Position numbers and translations under genes: made by a program. Under the pieces are notes generated by a model that did not search any database, had not been told where the DNA came from, and saw only the letters and a list, made by a program, of their open reading frames with translations. Shown here piece by piece: positions 1-8,875 of a stretch of DNA of 53,067 nt (its first letter is position 1; the number at the start of each line of letters is the position of its first letter). The DNA lies in the NCBI GenBank assembly GCA_018668795.1, contig JABJBD010000044.1:1-53067 (forward strand), in the 5' to 3' direction. Source of the stretch: Candidatus Puniceispirillum sp. (GTDB taxonomy: Bacteria; Pseudomonadota; Alphaproteobacteria; Puniceispirillales; Puniceispirillaceae).

Positions 1-371
1 CCGCGGAGTGTTTGCGCCCCAGACAGCACGGCTAGGACACCGATCAAGGCTTTTAGGTAATCACCATGAACAATCGCAACAAGCCAGCTTCCTAGCAAAG
101 CACCAGGAGCCGCCCCAATAAACAATATAAATGCCATCGACCATTGAATTGATTTGCTTTGGGCATAAACAAAGGTGCCAACAAGACCCGATATAATATA
201 GGCAAACATGGCGGCAGAAATCGCCAGCTTGATATCAACACCACCAAAATATACCAAAAGCGGTACCAGCACGACCCCGCCGATACCTATACAACCAATA
301 AGCGCGCCTGCAACGAAACCACAGGCAAGATACATCGTAACAACTGACAATAAGGTTGTTTCAAGTTCCAC
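1..371 (-). CDS. TauE/SafE family anion exporter, partial (C-terminal part beyond left edge)
   Basis: This is the N-terminal 123 codons of a sulfite exporter TauE/SafE family membrane protein; the gene runs off the left edge. The translation opens with a hydrophobic segment, then a glycine-rich stretch (GALIGCIGIGG) and a second helix with PLLVYFGGVDIK, the usual start of this family. The start is GTG at 371-369, preceded by GAGGA at good spacing; the first in-frame ATG (335) lies inside the first helix and has no such signal. TauE/SafE proteins export sulfite, sulfoacetate or related anions in sulfonate-degrading bacteria. The gene is divergent from a LysR regulator and beside a sulfite dehydrogenase/oxygenase cluster, so export of sulfite or sulfate from sulfonate breakdown is the likely job. 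Family confidence is high; the substrate is inferred from context. Confidence 0.85.
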   Translation of the reverse strand, partial: MELETTLLSVVTMYLACGFVAGALIGCIGIGGVVLVPLLVYFGGVDIKLAISAAMFAYIISGLVGTFVYAQSKSIQWSMAFILFIGAAPGALLGSWLVAIVHGDYLKALIGVLAVLSGAQTLR

Positions 372-698
372 GTGTTGTCCTCAAACCTAACGCCAAAATC
401 TAGAACAAGGAATATTTAACCCACCAGTTTGACAGTTTAAAAAGCCTAATCTATTGCCACTTTTTGATGCTTAACGCTACCACCAGACCAAGGACAAGTC
501 CTGCTTATACTGCGGTTTATGCAAGAAAGAATACTTGCCTCTATTAATAAATTCACAACGGCTATAAATAAAACATTTACTTTTAGCTTTGATCTATAAA
601 AAAACAGGTATACGGTGAAAAAATATAGAGAACGGTTTTGTTAAAGCGTCTTATTAATAGATAGCGTCAAACCAGTTAGAGTTATGGAGGGGTGTCTA
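372..698. promoter_or_regulatory. Divergent intergenic region between TauE/SafE gene and LysR gene
   Basis: There are 327 bases without a gene between the divergent exporter and LysR starts. The LysR-proximal half is AT-rich. A short direct repeat GCGTC (646-650 and 664-668) flanks the palindrome TATTAATA about 35-50 bases before the LysR start. Divergent placement of a LysR gene and a target gene usually means the regulator binds here, but I see no convincing full-length LysR box (T-N11-A inside a dyad) and no clear -35/-10 pair. Confidence 0.4.
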
Positions 699-1703
699 AT
701 GTTTTTAAAACAACTGGAATATCTTGTTGCCGTCATCGAAGAAAATCATTTTGGGCGCGCAGCAGCCCGCTGTAATGTCACACAGCCGAGCCTTTCAAAC
801 GGTATTAAGCAACTAGAACTTGAACTTGGTGTAACCCTTTTTAAACGTGGCCGTGGCCAACGTCTTTACGGCATTACCGCCGAAGGTGAAAAGGTTGCCT
901 CATGGGGACGTCTTATAATTGCCAATTTCTCTGCGCTTAGTAATTCGATTGCTGAAATGCAAGGCAACCTGCATGGCAAATTATCGATTGGCGCAATGCC
1001 ATCCATGTCGCCTGTTCTGCCTATTATTCTTCAGCGCATTCGCAAGGCATATCCCGGCTTGTCTGTGGATGTACGTTTTGTCGGCAATGATGAAATCAAG
1101 ATCGGACTCGATAATTATTCATTGGACTGCGCTATCACCTATGTTGACGACGCCGACGCGCTTGGCTGGTGTAACGTATTGCCTGTCTTTACCGAAACAT
1201 GGGGACTATTGGTTCCTGACTCATTTGAGTTTGAGGATGTAGAAGAAATCACCTGGAAAGATGCAGCAAAGCTGCCTTTCGCCCTGTTGCGCCAATCAAT
1301 GCACGAACGCCGGATCATTGACAGTACCTTTTCGCTGGCTGGGTGCGAAGTTGTGCCAAAAATTGAGTCAGAATCCATTCTTCATCTTATGTTTCAGACG
1401 CAATATACAGAATTATGTACCGTTATCCCATATCACTTTACGCGTATGCCCGGATTGCATGAAGGTACCAAGGTGCTATTGCTGAAGGATCCTGTTGTTC
1501 GTAAAGAAGTTGGGCTTTTCTGGGTTAAAGCCGAAACCGAAATGCCAATGTCACGAATTGCTGTTGAGATTTCAAAGGAGCTTAGCGACTCAGGTGAATT
1601 ACATAACTTCCTGTATGGTCCAAAACAATTCATGGTTGGTGATGACGAGGATAATCAATCCGATGGTTATGCCGCGATCAAGGAAGCTGCCGGACTGGAC
1701 TAG
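699..1703 (+). CDS. LysR family transcriptional regulator
   Basis: The protein has 334 residues. The first about 60 form the winged helix-turn-helix of the LysR family (FLKQLEYLVAVIEENHFGRA, then TQPSLSNGIKQLE, then LFKRGRGQ). The rest is a periplasmic-binding-like effector domain from about residue 90 (GKLSIGAMPSMSPVLP). I place the start at ATG 699, because GGAGGGG at 685-691 is its ribosome site; an earlier in-frame ATG at 684 overlaps that site. The C-terminal tail of about 25 residues is acidic and unusually long. The gene is divergent from the TauE/SafE exporter and convergent with the oxygenase/sulfite dehydrogenase cluster, so it is the obvious candidate regulator of sulfonate catabolism here. 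The effector cannot be read from sequence. Confidence 0.9.
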   Translation: MFLKQLEYLVAVIEENHFGRAAARCNVTQPSLSNGIKQLELELGVTLFKRGRGQRLYGITAEGEKVASWGRLIIANFSALSNSIAEMQGNLHGKLSIGAMPSMSPVLPIILQRIRKAYPGLSVDVRFVGNDEIKIGLDNYSLDCAITYVDDADALGWCNVLPVFTETWGLLVPDSFEFEDVEEITWKDAAKLPFALLRQSMHERRIIDSTFSLAGCEVVPKIESESILHLMFQTQYTELCTVIPYHFTRMPGLHEGTKVLLLKDPVVRKEVGLFWVKAETEMPMSRIAVEISKELSDSGELHNFLYGPKQFMVGDDEDNQSDGYAAIKEAAGLD

Positions 1704-1890
1704 CCAGCTCACATCTTCCAACATGGCTCTATACTAATTTTGCTAGACCTGTTTATCGAAAATGGGATCACAGCCTGTCATTTCGGCTCGCATGACTGTC
1801 ATGTTCTTGAACATTATCCTGTCGCCAAATCTAACTAAGCTATTATCTGAAGCCTAGTTACCAATCAATTATTCAAGCTTGTTACCCACA

Positions 1891-1927
1891 AAAAAGGGCT
1901 GGTGTTCGAAAGCACCAGCCCTTTTTT
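1891..1927. terminator. Bidirectional rho-independent terminator
   Basis: This is a perfect hairpin. The left arm AAAAAGGGCTGGTG (1891-1904) pairs with CACCAGCCCTTTTTT (1913-1927) across an 8-base loop. The A-run on one side and T-run on the other let it work in both directions. It sits between the convergent LysR gene (ends 1703) and the Rieske-less oxygenase gene (ends 1948) and should end both transcripts. Confidence 0.93.
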
Positions 1928-1947
1928 ATATATGTCGGATATTAGTG

Positions 1948-3042
1948 CTATTCAGCAGCAACAACCATGTCTTCTTCAACCGCATGCCCAAGTGGGTTTT
2001 CCGGGCTTACACCCAGATGCTTTCCCCATTCGGCGTAATAATGCCGCATACCGACTTCATCATGAATTGTTCCACCTTCATGACGGCCATGCAGAATTCT
2101 GCGTGCTTCAGTACCTTCACGCATGGTTGTTCCCTGACCAGCAACGCCAATCAAATCTTCATGCAAGTTACGTCCAAACGGACCCCAGATTGAATTATGA
2201 TGCTCAATTCTAGTCGCACGCTCTTCAGGGGTGTCTTTCTTCAAACCATAACCACGGAATTCGATCAAAACTTTGTTTGGACCAAGTGGTGTTACTGAGT
2301 CACTGCGATAGGCACTGCCTCTCAGGTTGAAGTTAAAGCCTGGGAACAGGTCAACCATGTACCACTGGTTAGGTGGCAGATTCGGGAATGACAATTCGCC
2401 TCTATCTTCAAAGCCTTCATATTCTTCATACTGCACGGTAAAGCTGCTTACATTCACATGCCCATTATCAAATGGAATGTTTTTACGTGCGAAATACGCA
2501 TCGTTGAAGCCTGTTACACGGTTATGGTAGTGCATGAAGTCATGATAGAACTCACTATTGGTGTCGTGCCATAGCTTGTAGTTCGTATCAATGATTGACT
2601 TATGATAATGGAAAACTTCCATTTCTTCGGTATCAATCGCTTCAGCGATGCAATCAAATGCACCACATGTCCACTCATCAATGCTCTGCGATGGGTTTGG
2701 ATCTAGTGTTACCCAGACCATACCGCCATGCTGCACGGCACTATGCAATTCAGTCAGGCCATCGACTGAAATGCCATTACCTGTCAACCTGTCCATTTGT
2801 GGGCAAAGATAGGCTTTGATCCCATCACCATGATTTACGGCAACAACGTTTTGGAAAGCAATCTGGCTGGTTCTGAAATCGCCTTTATTTGCCATTTCGC
2901 TTTTGTGACACATTGGCACCCAAACTTTGGCAAAGATGTGCTCGATTTCCTGCTCATAAATCTCATAGTTATTGTAACATTCACTTGAGATATACTCAAT
3001 TTTTGGTGTGGCTAACCATTTCTTATGATTTCTTGGTGGCAT
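1948..3042 (-). CDS. Rieske-less ring-hydroxylating-oxygenase alpha subunit (catalytic-domain-only MsmA paralogue)
   Basis: This 364-residue protein aligns along its whole length with the oxygenase half of the fusion at 10041-12443: shared VWVP.CH, EVFHYHK, VDLFPGFNF, TPLGP and HHNSIW segments. The Rieske cluster is missing. Where the fusion has about 45 residues holding CxH and CxxH, this protein goes straight from AYL to CPQMDRLTGNG. The mononuclear iron site looks intact: E164, H167, H171 (or H173), and D296 in HEDLIGVAGQG. The His-His spacing (x3 or x5) differs from the usual x4. The start is ATG 3042, with GGAGGG at 3047-3052; an ATG at 3054 sits on that site. The protein cannot take electrons by itself and presumably needs a Rieske partner, most likely the fusion protein. 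Family assignment is firm; the partnership is inferred. Confidence 0.85.
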   Translation of the reverse strand: MPPRNHKKWLATPKIEYISSECYNNYEIYEQEIEHIFAKVWVPMCHKSEMANKGDFRTSQIAFQNVVAVNHGDGIKAYLCPQMDRLTGNGISVDGLTELHSAVQHGGMVWVTLDPNPSQSIDEWTCGAFDCIAEAIDTEEMEVFHYHKSIIDTNYKLWHDTNSEFYHDFMHYHNRVTGFNDAYFARKNIPFDNGHVNVSSFTVQYEEYEGFEDRGELSFPNLPPNQWYMVDLFPGFNFNLRGSAYRSDSVTPLGPNKVLIEFRGYGLKKDTPEERATRIEHHNSIWGPFGRNLHEDLIGVAGQGTTMREGTEARRILHGRHEGGTIHDEVGMRHYYAEWGKHLGVSPENPLGHAVEEDMVVAAE

Positions 3043-3231
3043 TAAACCCTCCATCAACGACTGGTAATATATTTAACTGCAGATACTTTCGGGCTTTTGA
3101 GCATGAAGTGTCAACAATTTCGTTCTTATATTTGAGAATTGTCTAATAGCCAGAGGCTATGAAAAACATATTTTTCCAAAGCGCAATAATACCTCTAATC
3201 CAGAGGTCACATCACTTTTGGTCTAGCCTTG
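3043..3231 (-). promoter_or_regulatory. Upstream region of Rieske-less subunit with two short inverted repeats
   Basis: This gap contains ATAGCC-AGA-GGCTAT (3146-3160) and ACCTCT-AATCC-AGAGGT (3191-3207), both perfect 6-bp dyads and both with an AGAGG core. They may be regulator sites or weak hairpins ending the upstream gene. No T-run makes either a convincing terminator. The ribosome site of the downstream gene is at 3047-3052. Confidence 0.35.
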
Positions 3232-4062
3232 CTACGAAAGACAAGATTTTGCATCCTGTAGCAACTGATTAATGACAGCAGCGTCATCCATATTATTCTC
3301 AGACATTTTATTCAAAGACAATAAATTCGCCGCTTCAAAATCAAGTACATGCTTGTTTTTTGATGATTCTGGATAGTTTTTGCTAACAAAGAAAAAAGGT
3401 GCTGGCCGCAGATCATCGCCAAGGCTCATACCAACCAGAATATTTGCTTGTTCTGCCGGCTTAGTCAAAATCTCAAAACTCAGCGTAAAATTCTCTGGTT
3501 TGCAGGATATCGCCCCTATTTCTGAAATAGCATCATCACTATCAGCTAGATTTTTTTGCACCTGCGACAAGATACTTTCGGCAATGACTAAACAATCATG
3601 CATCGCTTTTAGCTCATTAGCTACAGCTGGGGCGTCATGCTCATCTGTATCACCTAGAAAAAAGTCTTTCGATTCAAATGGAAGTTCAATCGTAAATTTG
3701 GAACGGTCACGGTCGCGGTGTAAAAGTTCAACAAGATACCACGCTTCAGCATAGGCTGGTGTGCGGTCATCAAACCAAAAACTATGCCTAACCTTTTCAC
3801 CATTCTCACAAAAATAGATTTCCAGCTTGGGAATGCTGAGACCAATTTGAAGATCACCATCAAAAACCTGCGTGCAAAGCGTCTCACGATCACGTTGCCA
3901 GTGCATGTCTAAATGCTTGTTTTGGGGTAGCGTATCGAGATAACTATGTGCACCCCTAGCCATCCAAAACACCGCATTATGTGCCTCATACCGCGCTTTT
4001 TTATAATCTGGGCTGGTAAATGTTGCGATATCTGGCCAGTTATAGGTCAAGCGATTCTCCAC
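3232..4062 (-). CDS. Hypothetical protein in sulfonate/sulfite cluster
   Basis: I do not recognise this 276-residue protein. It has no signal peptide or membrane segment, so it is probably cytoplasmic. It is rich in aromatic and acidic residues in its first 120 positions (WPDIATF, VFWMARGAHSYLD, HSFWFDDRTPAYAEAWYLVELLH) and has a helical-looking middle around residues 150-185. The start is uncertain. GTG 4062 opens the frame but lacks a ribosome site; TTG 4050 follows GGAG at good spacing. It lies 68 bases after soeC and 190 bases before the Rieske-less oxygenase subunit, on the same strand. This suggests an accessory, assembly or chaperone role in sulfite oxidation or the oxygenase, but nothing in the sequence proves that. 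Confidence 0.75.
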   Translation of the reverse strand: MENRLTYNWPDIATFTSPDYKKARYEAHNAVFWMARGAHSYLDTLPQNKHLDMHWQRDRETLCTQVFDGDLQIGLSIPKLEIYFCENGEKVRHSFWFDDRTPAYAEAWYLVELLHRDRDRSKFTIELPFESKDFFLGDTDEHDAPAVANELKAMHDCLVIAESILSQVQKNLADSDDAISEIGAISCKPENFTLSFEILTKPAEQANILVGMSLGDDLRPAPFFFVSKNYPESSKNKHVLDFEAANLLSLNKMSENNMDDAAVINQLLQDAKSCLS

Positions 4063-4129
4063 AAAAAAAATGATAAATTTTCAGCACAAATGGTTCAGGA
4101 CGACGCGACTAGTATTATTGCGAATTGCC

Positions 4130-5053
4130 TTAATACAAGGTCACAACATGGACAGCTTCGGCAAAGAACAGCCATCTTTCCATCACAAGCCCGACAGCAA
4201 GGCTGGCGGTCGCAATTGAGGCAAAGAATAATGGTTCAGTCATTCCAAGGCTCAGCACCATGCAAACGGCTGGCACGATAAAGCATAGCAATGTAGATAG
4301 CATCCGCATCTGGCGGCTATGTTTACGAGCCACAGCATAACCCATTTCCCGCATGACATAGTTCGGTTGCGTATGCGCAGGTTCAATCTGACGGATTTTA
4401 CCCTGACCTTTTAAGCCAATAGCCTGTTCAACTGTATAGCCGATCGACGTTCTATCGATCTTGACCCAATAAAGCCATTTAGCCACCATTGCTGTGGCTG
4501 CCAGCATCAAGGCAAGACCAAGTGCCGAGCTGTTAACCTGTTTAAAAATCGTCAATAGCAAAACTTGTAAGATCGCCCCACTAGCAAGGGCAATAATAAT
4601 GTAATTAGGCGCTGTCATCTTTTGGTTCCACGCACTGATTGTGCGCAAAGAAGCATAGATCATACCTGTGCAATACACGGTTACAACTGACAGGATACCA
4701 GTGAGCAAGGCAACATAAGGCACAAAGCCATCAAGTTTGCCAAAGAACACCCATGAAATGCCAAATATGCCAGCTGGCACATAAGTTAAGATGGCAAAAA
4801 CGCCTTCGCGCGACAACCATGATGTCCGCCATTGCGAAACAGCACGCCAAGAGCGCTCAGGATGGCCAAGATGCGCCATTGACGACAGCAAGCCTATGGT
4901 GATTAACCCTAGCGAAAGCGCCATGCTGACAAAGCCATAAACCGGGCTTTCGGGCAAAACGCCCATAAAACAAGCTAGCGAAATCAGCATCAACAGCCCA
5001 TAGCCGGCACCTGATGCTGTGGTAAATAGAATAACAGAATAAGCGGGATGCAT
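4130..5053 (-). CDS. soeC: Sulfite dehydrogenase membrane anchor subunit SoeC (DmsC/NrfD type)
   Basis: This is a 307-residue integral membrane protein with about eight hydrophobic helices. It carries the DmsC/SoeC signature LGHPERSWRAVSQWRTSWLS at about residues 62-81 and starts MHPAYSVILFTT, typical of this subfamily. It should anchor the SoeAB catalytic unit to the inner face of the cytoplasmic membrane and pass electrons from the iron-sulfur subunit to quinone. The ATG at 5053 follows GAGGACAAAAAG and lies 12 bases after the soeB stop, so soeA-soeB-soeC form one operon. DmsC of DMSO reductase is the alternative family name. The cytoplasmic catalytic subunit and the oxygenase neighbours favour the sulfite-oxidising role. 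Confidence 0.85.
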   Translation of the reverse strand: MHPAYSVILFTTASGAGYGLLMLISLACFMGVLPESPVYGFVSMALSLGLITIGLLSSMAHLGHPERSWRAVSQWRTSWLSREGVFAILTYVPAGIFGISWVFFGKLDGFVPYVALLTGILSVVTVYCTGMIYASLRTISAWNQKMTAPNYIIIALASGAILQVLLLTIFKQVNSSALGLALMLAATAMVAKWLYWVKIDRTSIGYTVEQAIGLKGQGKIRQIEPAHTQPNYVMREMGYAVARKHSRQMRMLSTLLCFIVPAVCMVLSLGMTEPLFFASIATASLAVGLVMERWLFFAEAVHVVTLY

Positions 5054-5065
5054 CTTTTTGTCCTC

Positions 5066-5815
5066 TTATCGGCTGAGCTTGCGGTCAGCCCAGGCAAAGA
5101 ATTTTTCGGTCTTGCTACCATCACTGGCGCTGACTGTTTCCTTCAATGCTACGGGTGTTGACGTCACCGCATCACGGCGTTTACGTGGTGGCAAATATTT
5201 ATTCACAGGCTTATAGCCAAATTCTTCGAGTAGGTTGAAACCTTCGCGCTCGGCAACAAGTTGCGACACTGCGCTGTCTGGATCACCCAGATCACCAAAA
5301 TGACGGGCACCTGTAGGACACGCGCGCACACAGGCTGGCTGACGATCCTCAGGCTCAAGGTTTTCGTTGTAAATACGGTCAACGCATAATGTACATTTCT
5401 TCATTACACCATGGGATGGATCATATTCACGCGCACCATAAGGGCATGCCCACGAACAAAGTTTACAGCCAATACAGGTATCCGGGTTAACCAGAACGAT
5501 TCCATCTTCTTCACGTTTATAACTGGCACCTGTTGGACAGACTGTCACACAGGCTGGTTCTTCACAATGCAGGCATGAACGAGGAAAATGAACTGTCCGG
5601 CTTTCCAGACCTTCGCCAAGCTCAAAGCCATGCACACGGTTGAGCCACGCGCCTTGAGGGTCCTGCCCATAAGGATCAATATCGGTCAAAGGTGCCGAAT
5701 AACCTGAGGTATTCCACTCTTTACAAGACGTCACACAGCCCTGACAGCCAACGCAAGTATCAAGGTCGATAACAAGGCCAAGCTTTTTCTTGGTTGTAGC
5801 AGGAAGCGATGTCAT
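5066..5815 (-). CDS. soeB: Sulfite dehydrogenase iron-sulfur subunit SoeB
   Basis: This is a 249-residue ferredoxin-type subunit with four cysteine groups for [4Fe-4S] clusters: CVGCQGCVTSC near residue 19, CLHCEEPACVTVC near 80, CIGCKLCSWACPYGA near 113, and CTLC with CVRACPTGA between about 140 and 170. The order matches DmsB, PsrB and SoeB. It carries electrons from the molybdopterin subunit to the membrane anchor. Its ATG overlaps the soeA stop by four bases (ATGA at 5815-5812), indicating translational coupling. There is no signal peptide, in line with a cytoplasmic complex. Confidence 0.9.
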   Translation of the reverse strand: MTSLPATTKKKLGLVIDLDTCVGCQGCVTSCKEWNTSGYSAPLTDIDPYGQDPQGAWLNRVHGFELGEGLESRTVHFPRSCLHCEEPACVTVCPTGASYKREEDGIVLVNPDTCIGCKLCSWACPYGAREYDPSHGVMKKCTLCVDRIYNENLEPEDRQPACVRACPTGARHFGDLGDPDSAVSQLVAEREGFNLLEEFGYKPVNKYLPPRKRRDAVTSTPVALKETVSASDGSKTEKFFAWADRKLSR

Positions 5816-8700
5816 GATTTTGACCCCTTGTTAAATTGCGTGCCATACGCCAACACATCAGGTAACGGCGCGTCAGACCGCGGCTTGAACGGCTCAAAAT
5901 AAGGCTCAGCTGTACCTGCTTCATCAGGTAACGCCTTGCTGATTTTCACCCGCAAATCGTACCATGCTGCCTGTCCCGTCACGGGGTCACTATTTGAATA
6001 GCGATAACCACCTTCACGGGCTGGCAACAATTCCGAAATCAGATGGTTAAGCAAGAAGCCCTGCTTCATCTCCGGTGCATCCTTATCAAGGCCCCATGCG
6101 CCGCCACGCTTACCAATCGCATTCCATGTCCACAATGTATCAGGGTTACAGCCTTCCATCAGGCTTACCTGACATTTGACACGACCAATGTGGCTTGTAA
6201 GCCACACCCAGTCATCATCGTGTATATCAAGCCCTTCGGCCTTTTCACGATTCATGTACAGACGGTTTGCGTTGGTGATCTGACGAAGCCACGCATTCTG
6301 TGATCCCCATGAATGGTACATATGCATGGGTCGTTGGGTAATCGCATGAAATGGGTAATCGTCTTTAATGACCATTTCACCTTCAAAGGTCGGATACCAG
6401 AACGGCAAAGGATCAAAGAAGGAAATAATCCGTTCACGATGCGAATCTTCAGGCTGGATATCGCCATGACCTTGCGCTGCAAGACGGAATTTCTGCAATG
6501 TTTCACTATATAGTTCAAAGACGATTTGATCTGTTGAGCCATTAAACCCAACCGATTTAGCCCAGTCCAGATAGGCTTTGTTCGCATGTTTGTAATAGCG
6601 CATTTCTGGCTCAAGTTCATGCGCGTGGAAACAGCCATTATCAATATATTCCTGCAACTGATTCTGGTTTGGCTCGCCAACGCCATATTTAGAACCATCT
6701 TCACCACGCCATCCAGCAAGAGGGCCAATGCCCGGCGCACGCTGATGATTGGTAATGTAATCTGCATAGCCGCCTGGATATTTGGCCGTGCCATCTTCAT
6801 TTGTCATCCCTGGCAAACCAAGGCGAGCGCCAAGATCAAGCATCACCGTTTGGAACGGACGCACATCACGATCTGGCTCGATGACAGGCTGGCGAATGGC
6901 ATCGTTAGCAGAATCAGGATCTGAGATCGGTCGATCCAGCATTGAAATACAATCCCATCTTTCAAGATAGGTTGTATCCGGCAGTATCAAGTCAGCATAA
7001 GGCACCGTTTCCGAATAAAACGCATCCGAATAAATGATTTTTGGAATGACATATTCGCCTGTATCCGGGTTTTTGGCCGTCAGGTGACGCAATGTATCAG
7101 GCACATTCATCGACGAATTCCAGCCCATATTGGCCATATACATAAACAGCACATCAATATTATACGGATCCATCGAACCCGCATTATTGATGACCATATG
7201 CATAAGACCATGCGCTGAAACCGGCGCATCCCAAGAATAAGCTTTGTCGATACGCAATGGTTTTCCATTGTCATCGACAAGCAAATCTTCAGGACCCTTT
7301 ACAAAACCAAGAGGCGGTCCCGGAAGAGGGGTGTTTGGCTTGACCTGATCAACTTTACCCGCAGGACGAATGCCTGGTGGAATCGTTTTTGGATAAGGCG
7401 GCTTGTAACGAAAGCCACCTGGGCAATCGATTGATCCCAGCAAAATCTGTAGAAGGTGTATCAAACGACACGTATTAAAGCCGTTTGAGTGCGCCGAAAT
7501 TCCGCGCATCGCATGCATTGATACCGGACGTCCGATCATCTTGTCATGTTTGCGGCCAGCCCAGTCAACCCATGGCTGATCGATAACGATTTCACGCTCG
7601 AAAGCAGCTTCGGCAAGTTCACTTGCAATCCGTTTAATTGTATCAGCTGGAATGCCGATTTCATCCGCGACAGATTCGGGTGCAAATTTATTGTCTAGAA
7701 ACCGTTCGGCAATCAGTGACATTACAGGCACGGCCTGCGATCCGTCCGCTAATGTGAAAGAACCGTTCAAAGCTGGATCAATATCAAGTGTATTGGCACC
7801 AGCAGCCTTGTTTTGGTTTTTATCCCAGGCCAGCGGCTCGCCATCTTTGTCACGCGCAATCAGTCCATCATCAGCACCACCTGGATTCTGGATGACAAGC
7901 CAATGTGAATTTGTGTAACGCACAAGATAATCAAGATCGACCTTGCCAGCTTGCATCAGTTCATAAATCAACGCTGAAACGAACAGGCCATCACTTCCAG
8001 GCTTTACCCCCAGCCATTCATCAGCAATAGCGCCATATCCAGTACGAACCGGATTCACAGCAACAACCTTGACACCACGCTCTTTCAGCTTGCCAAGAGC
8101 TTTCTTGATTGGATTAGAACCGTGATCTTCGGCCACACCCCATAGCATAAAATATTCAGTTTTATCCCAGTCAGGCTCACCAAATTCCCAGAAAGACCCA
8201 CCAAAGGTATATAATCCTGCAGCGGCCATATTGACTGAACAGAAGCCACCATGTGCGGCAAAATTAGGCGTACCAAACTGCGACGCCCACCAACCTGTTA
8301 ACGCCTGACTTTGGTCACGACCGGTAAATAGGGCAAGTTTACGAGGGTCTTTTGCACGCACGTCGCCAAGCCAGCTTGACGCCAGATCCAGCGCTTCATC
8401 CCATGAAATTTCAGCAAATTCACCTGAACCGCGGGGGCCAACTCTTTTAAGCGGTGATGTCAACCGCGCAGGCGATACTTGGGTCATTATTCCCGAAGCA
8501 CCCTTGCCACACAGAACGCCTTTATTTACGGGATGATCACGATTACCTTCAATATATCGCACCTGGCCATCTTTAAGATAAACTTTGATCCCGCAACGGC
8601 AAGCGCACATATAGCAGGTCGTGGTTTTAATCTCATCAGCAGGATTCGTTTGAAGATCGATAACAGGGTCGCTGTTATTTTCACTAATCGGTGCATCCAT
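5812..8700 (-). CDS. soeA: Sulfite dehydrogenase molybdopterin subunit SoeA
   Basis: This 962-residue protein is a member of the DMSO reductase family of molybdopterin oxidoreductases. The N-terminal [4Fe-4S] site is CYMCACRC near residue 29, with the fourth cysteine in VLCGKG near 64. The MGD-binding core follows, with FCSVN at about 153-157; its cysteine is a candidate molybdenum ligand by analogy with polysulfide/thiosulfate reductases. A molydopterin-dinucleotide-binding C-terminal domain begins near residue 760. No twin-arginine signal is present, so the enzyme is cytoplasmic, as known for SoeABC, which oxidises sulfite to sulfate. Length and subunit order fit SoeA. The neighbouring oxygenase releases sulfite if its substrate is a sulfonate, which gives the enzyme a clear job. 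Thiosulfate or polysulfide reductase is the main alternative and is usually Tat-exported. Confidence 0.83.
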   Translation of the reverse strand: MDAPISENNSDPVIDLQTNPADEIKTTTCYMCACRCGIKVYLKDGQVRYIEGNRDHPVNKGVLCGKGASGIMTQVSPARLTSPLKRVGPRGSGEFAEISWDEALDLASSWLGDVRAKDPRKLALFTGRDQSQALTGWWASQFGTPNFAAHGGFCSVNMAAAGLYTFGGSFWEFGEPDWDKTEYFMLWGVAEDHGSNPIKKALGKLKERGVKVVAVNPVRTGYGAIADEWLGVKPGSDGLFVSALIYELMQAGKVDLDYLVRYTNSHWLVIQNPGGADDGLIARDKDGEPLAWDKNQNKAAGANTLDIDPALNGSFTLADGSQAVPVMSLIAERFLDNKFAPESVADEIGIPADTIKRIASELAEAAFEREIVIDQPWVDWAGRKHDKMIGRPVSMHAMRGISAHSNGFNTCRLIHLLQILLGSIDCPGGFRYKPPYPKTIPPGIRPAGKVDQVKPNTPLPGPPLGFVKGPEDLLVDDNGKPLRIDKAYSWDAPVSAHGLMHMVINNAGSMDPYNIDVLFMYMANMGWNSSMNVPDTLRHLTAKNPDTGEYVIPKIIYSDAFYSETVPYADLILPDTTYLERWDCISMLDRPISDPDSANDAIRQPVIEPDRDVRPFQTVMLDLGARLGLPGMTNEDGTAKYPGGYADYITNHQRAPGIGPLAGWRGEDGSKYGVGEPNQNQLQEYIDNGCFHAHELEPEMRYYKHANKAYLDWAKSVGFNGSTDQIVFELYSETLQKFRLAAQGHGDIQPEDSHRERIISFFDPLPFWYPTFEGEMVIKDDYPFHAITQRPMHMYHSWGSQNAWLRQITNANRLYMNREKAEGLDIHDDDWVWLTSHIGRVKCQVSLMEGCNPDTLWTWNAIGKRGGAWGLDKDAPEMKQGFLLNHLISELLPAREGGYRYSNSDPVTGQAAWYDLRVKISKALPDEAGTAEPYFEPFKPRSDAPLPDVLAYGTQFNKGSKS

Positions 8701-8875
8701 CTTAACTAACCCCCAAAAACATCATGTTTATCTATACGACTACACAGAACATATACAAAATTATCTTTCTATGTAACCCAGACAATCATCTGTTTTGTTT
8801 ATAAAAACTGATGGCCTTACATCAATTATCCTGATTATAACATTATGTTTTTCCGTGATTAGCGTGGCATTACCC

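Noticed and set aside
6252..6800. 182-codon open frame on the minus strand inside soeA
   Set aside because: It lies wholly within soeA in another frame; the soeA product has clear family motifs throughout, while this translation has none.
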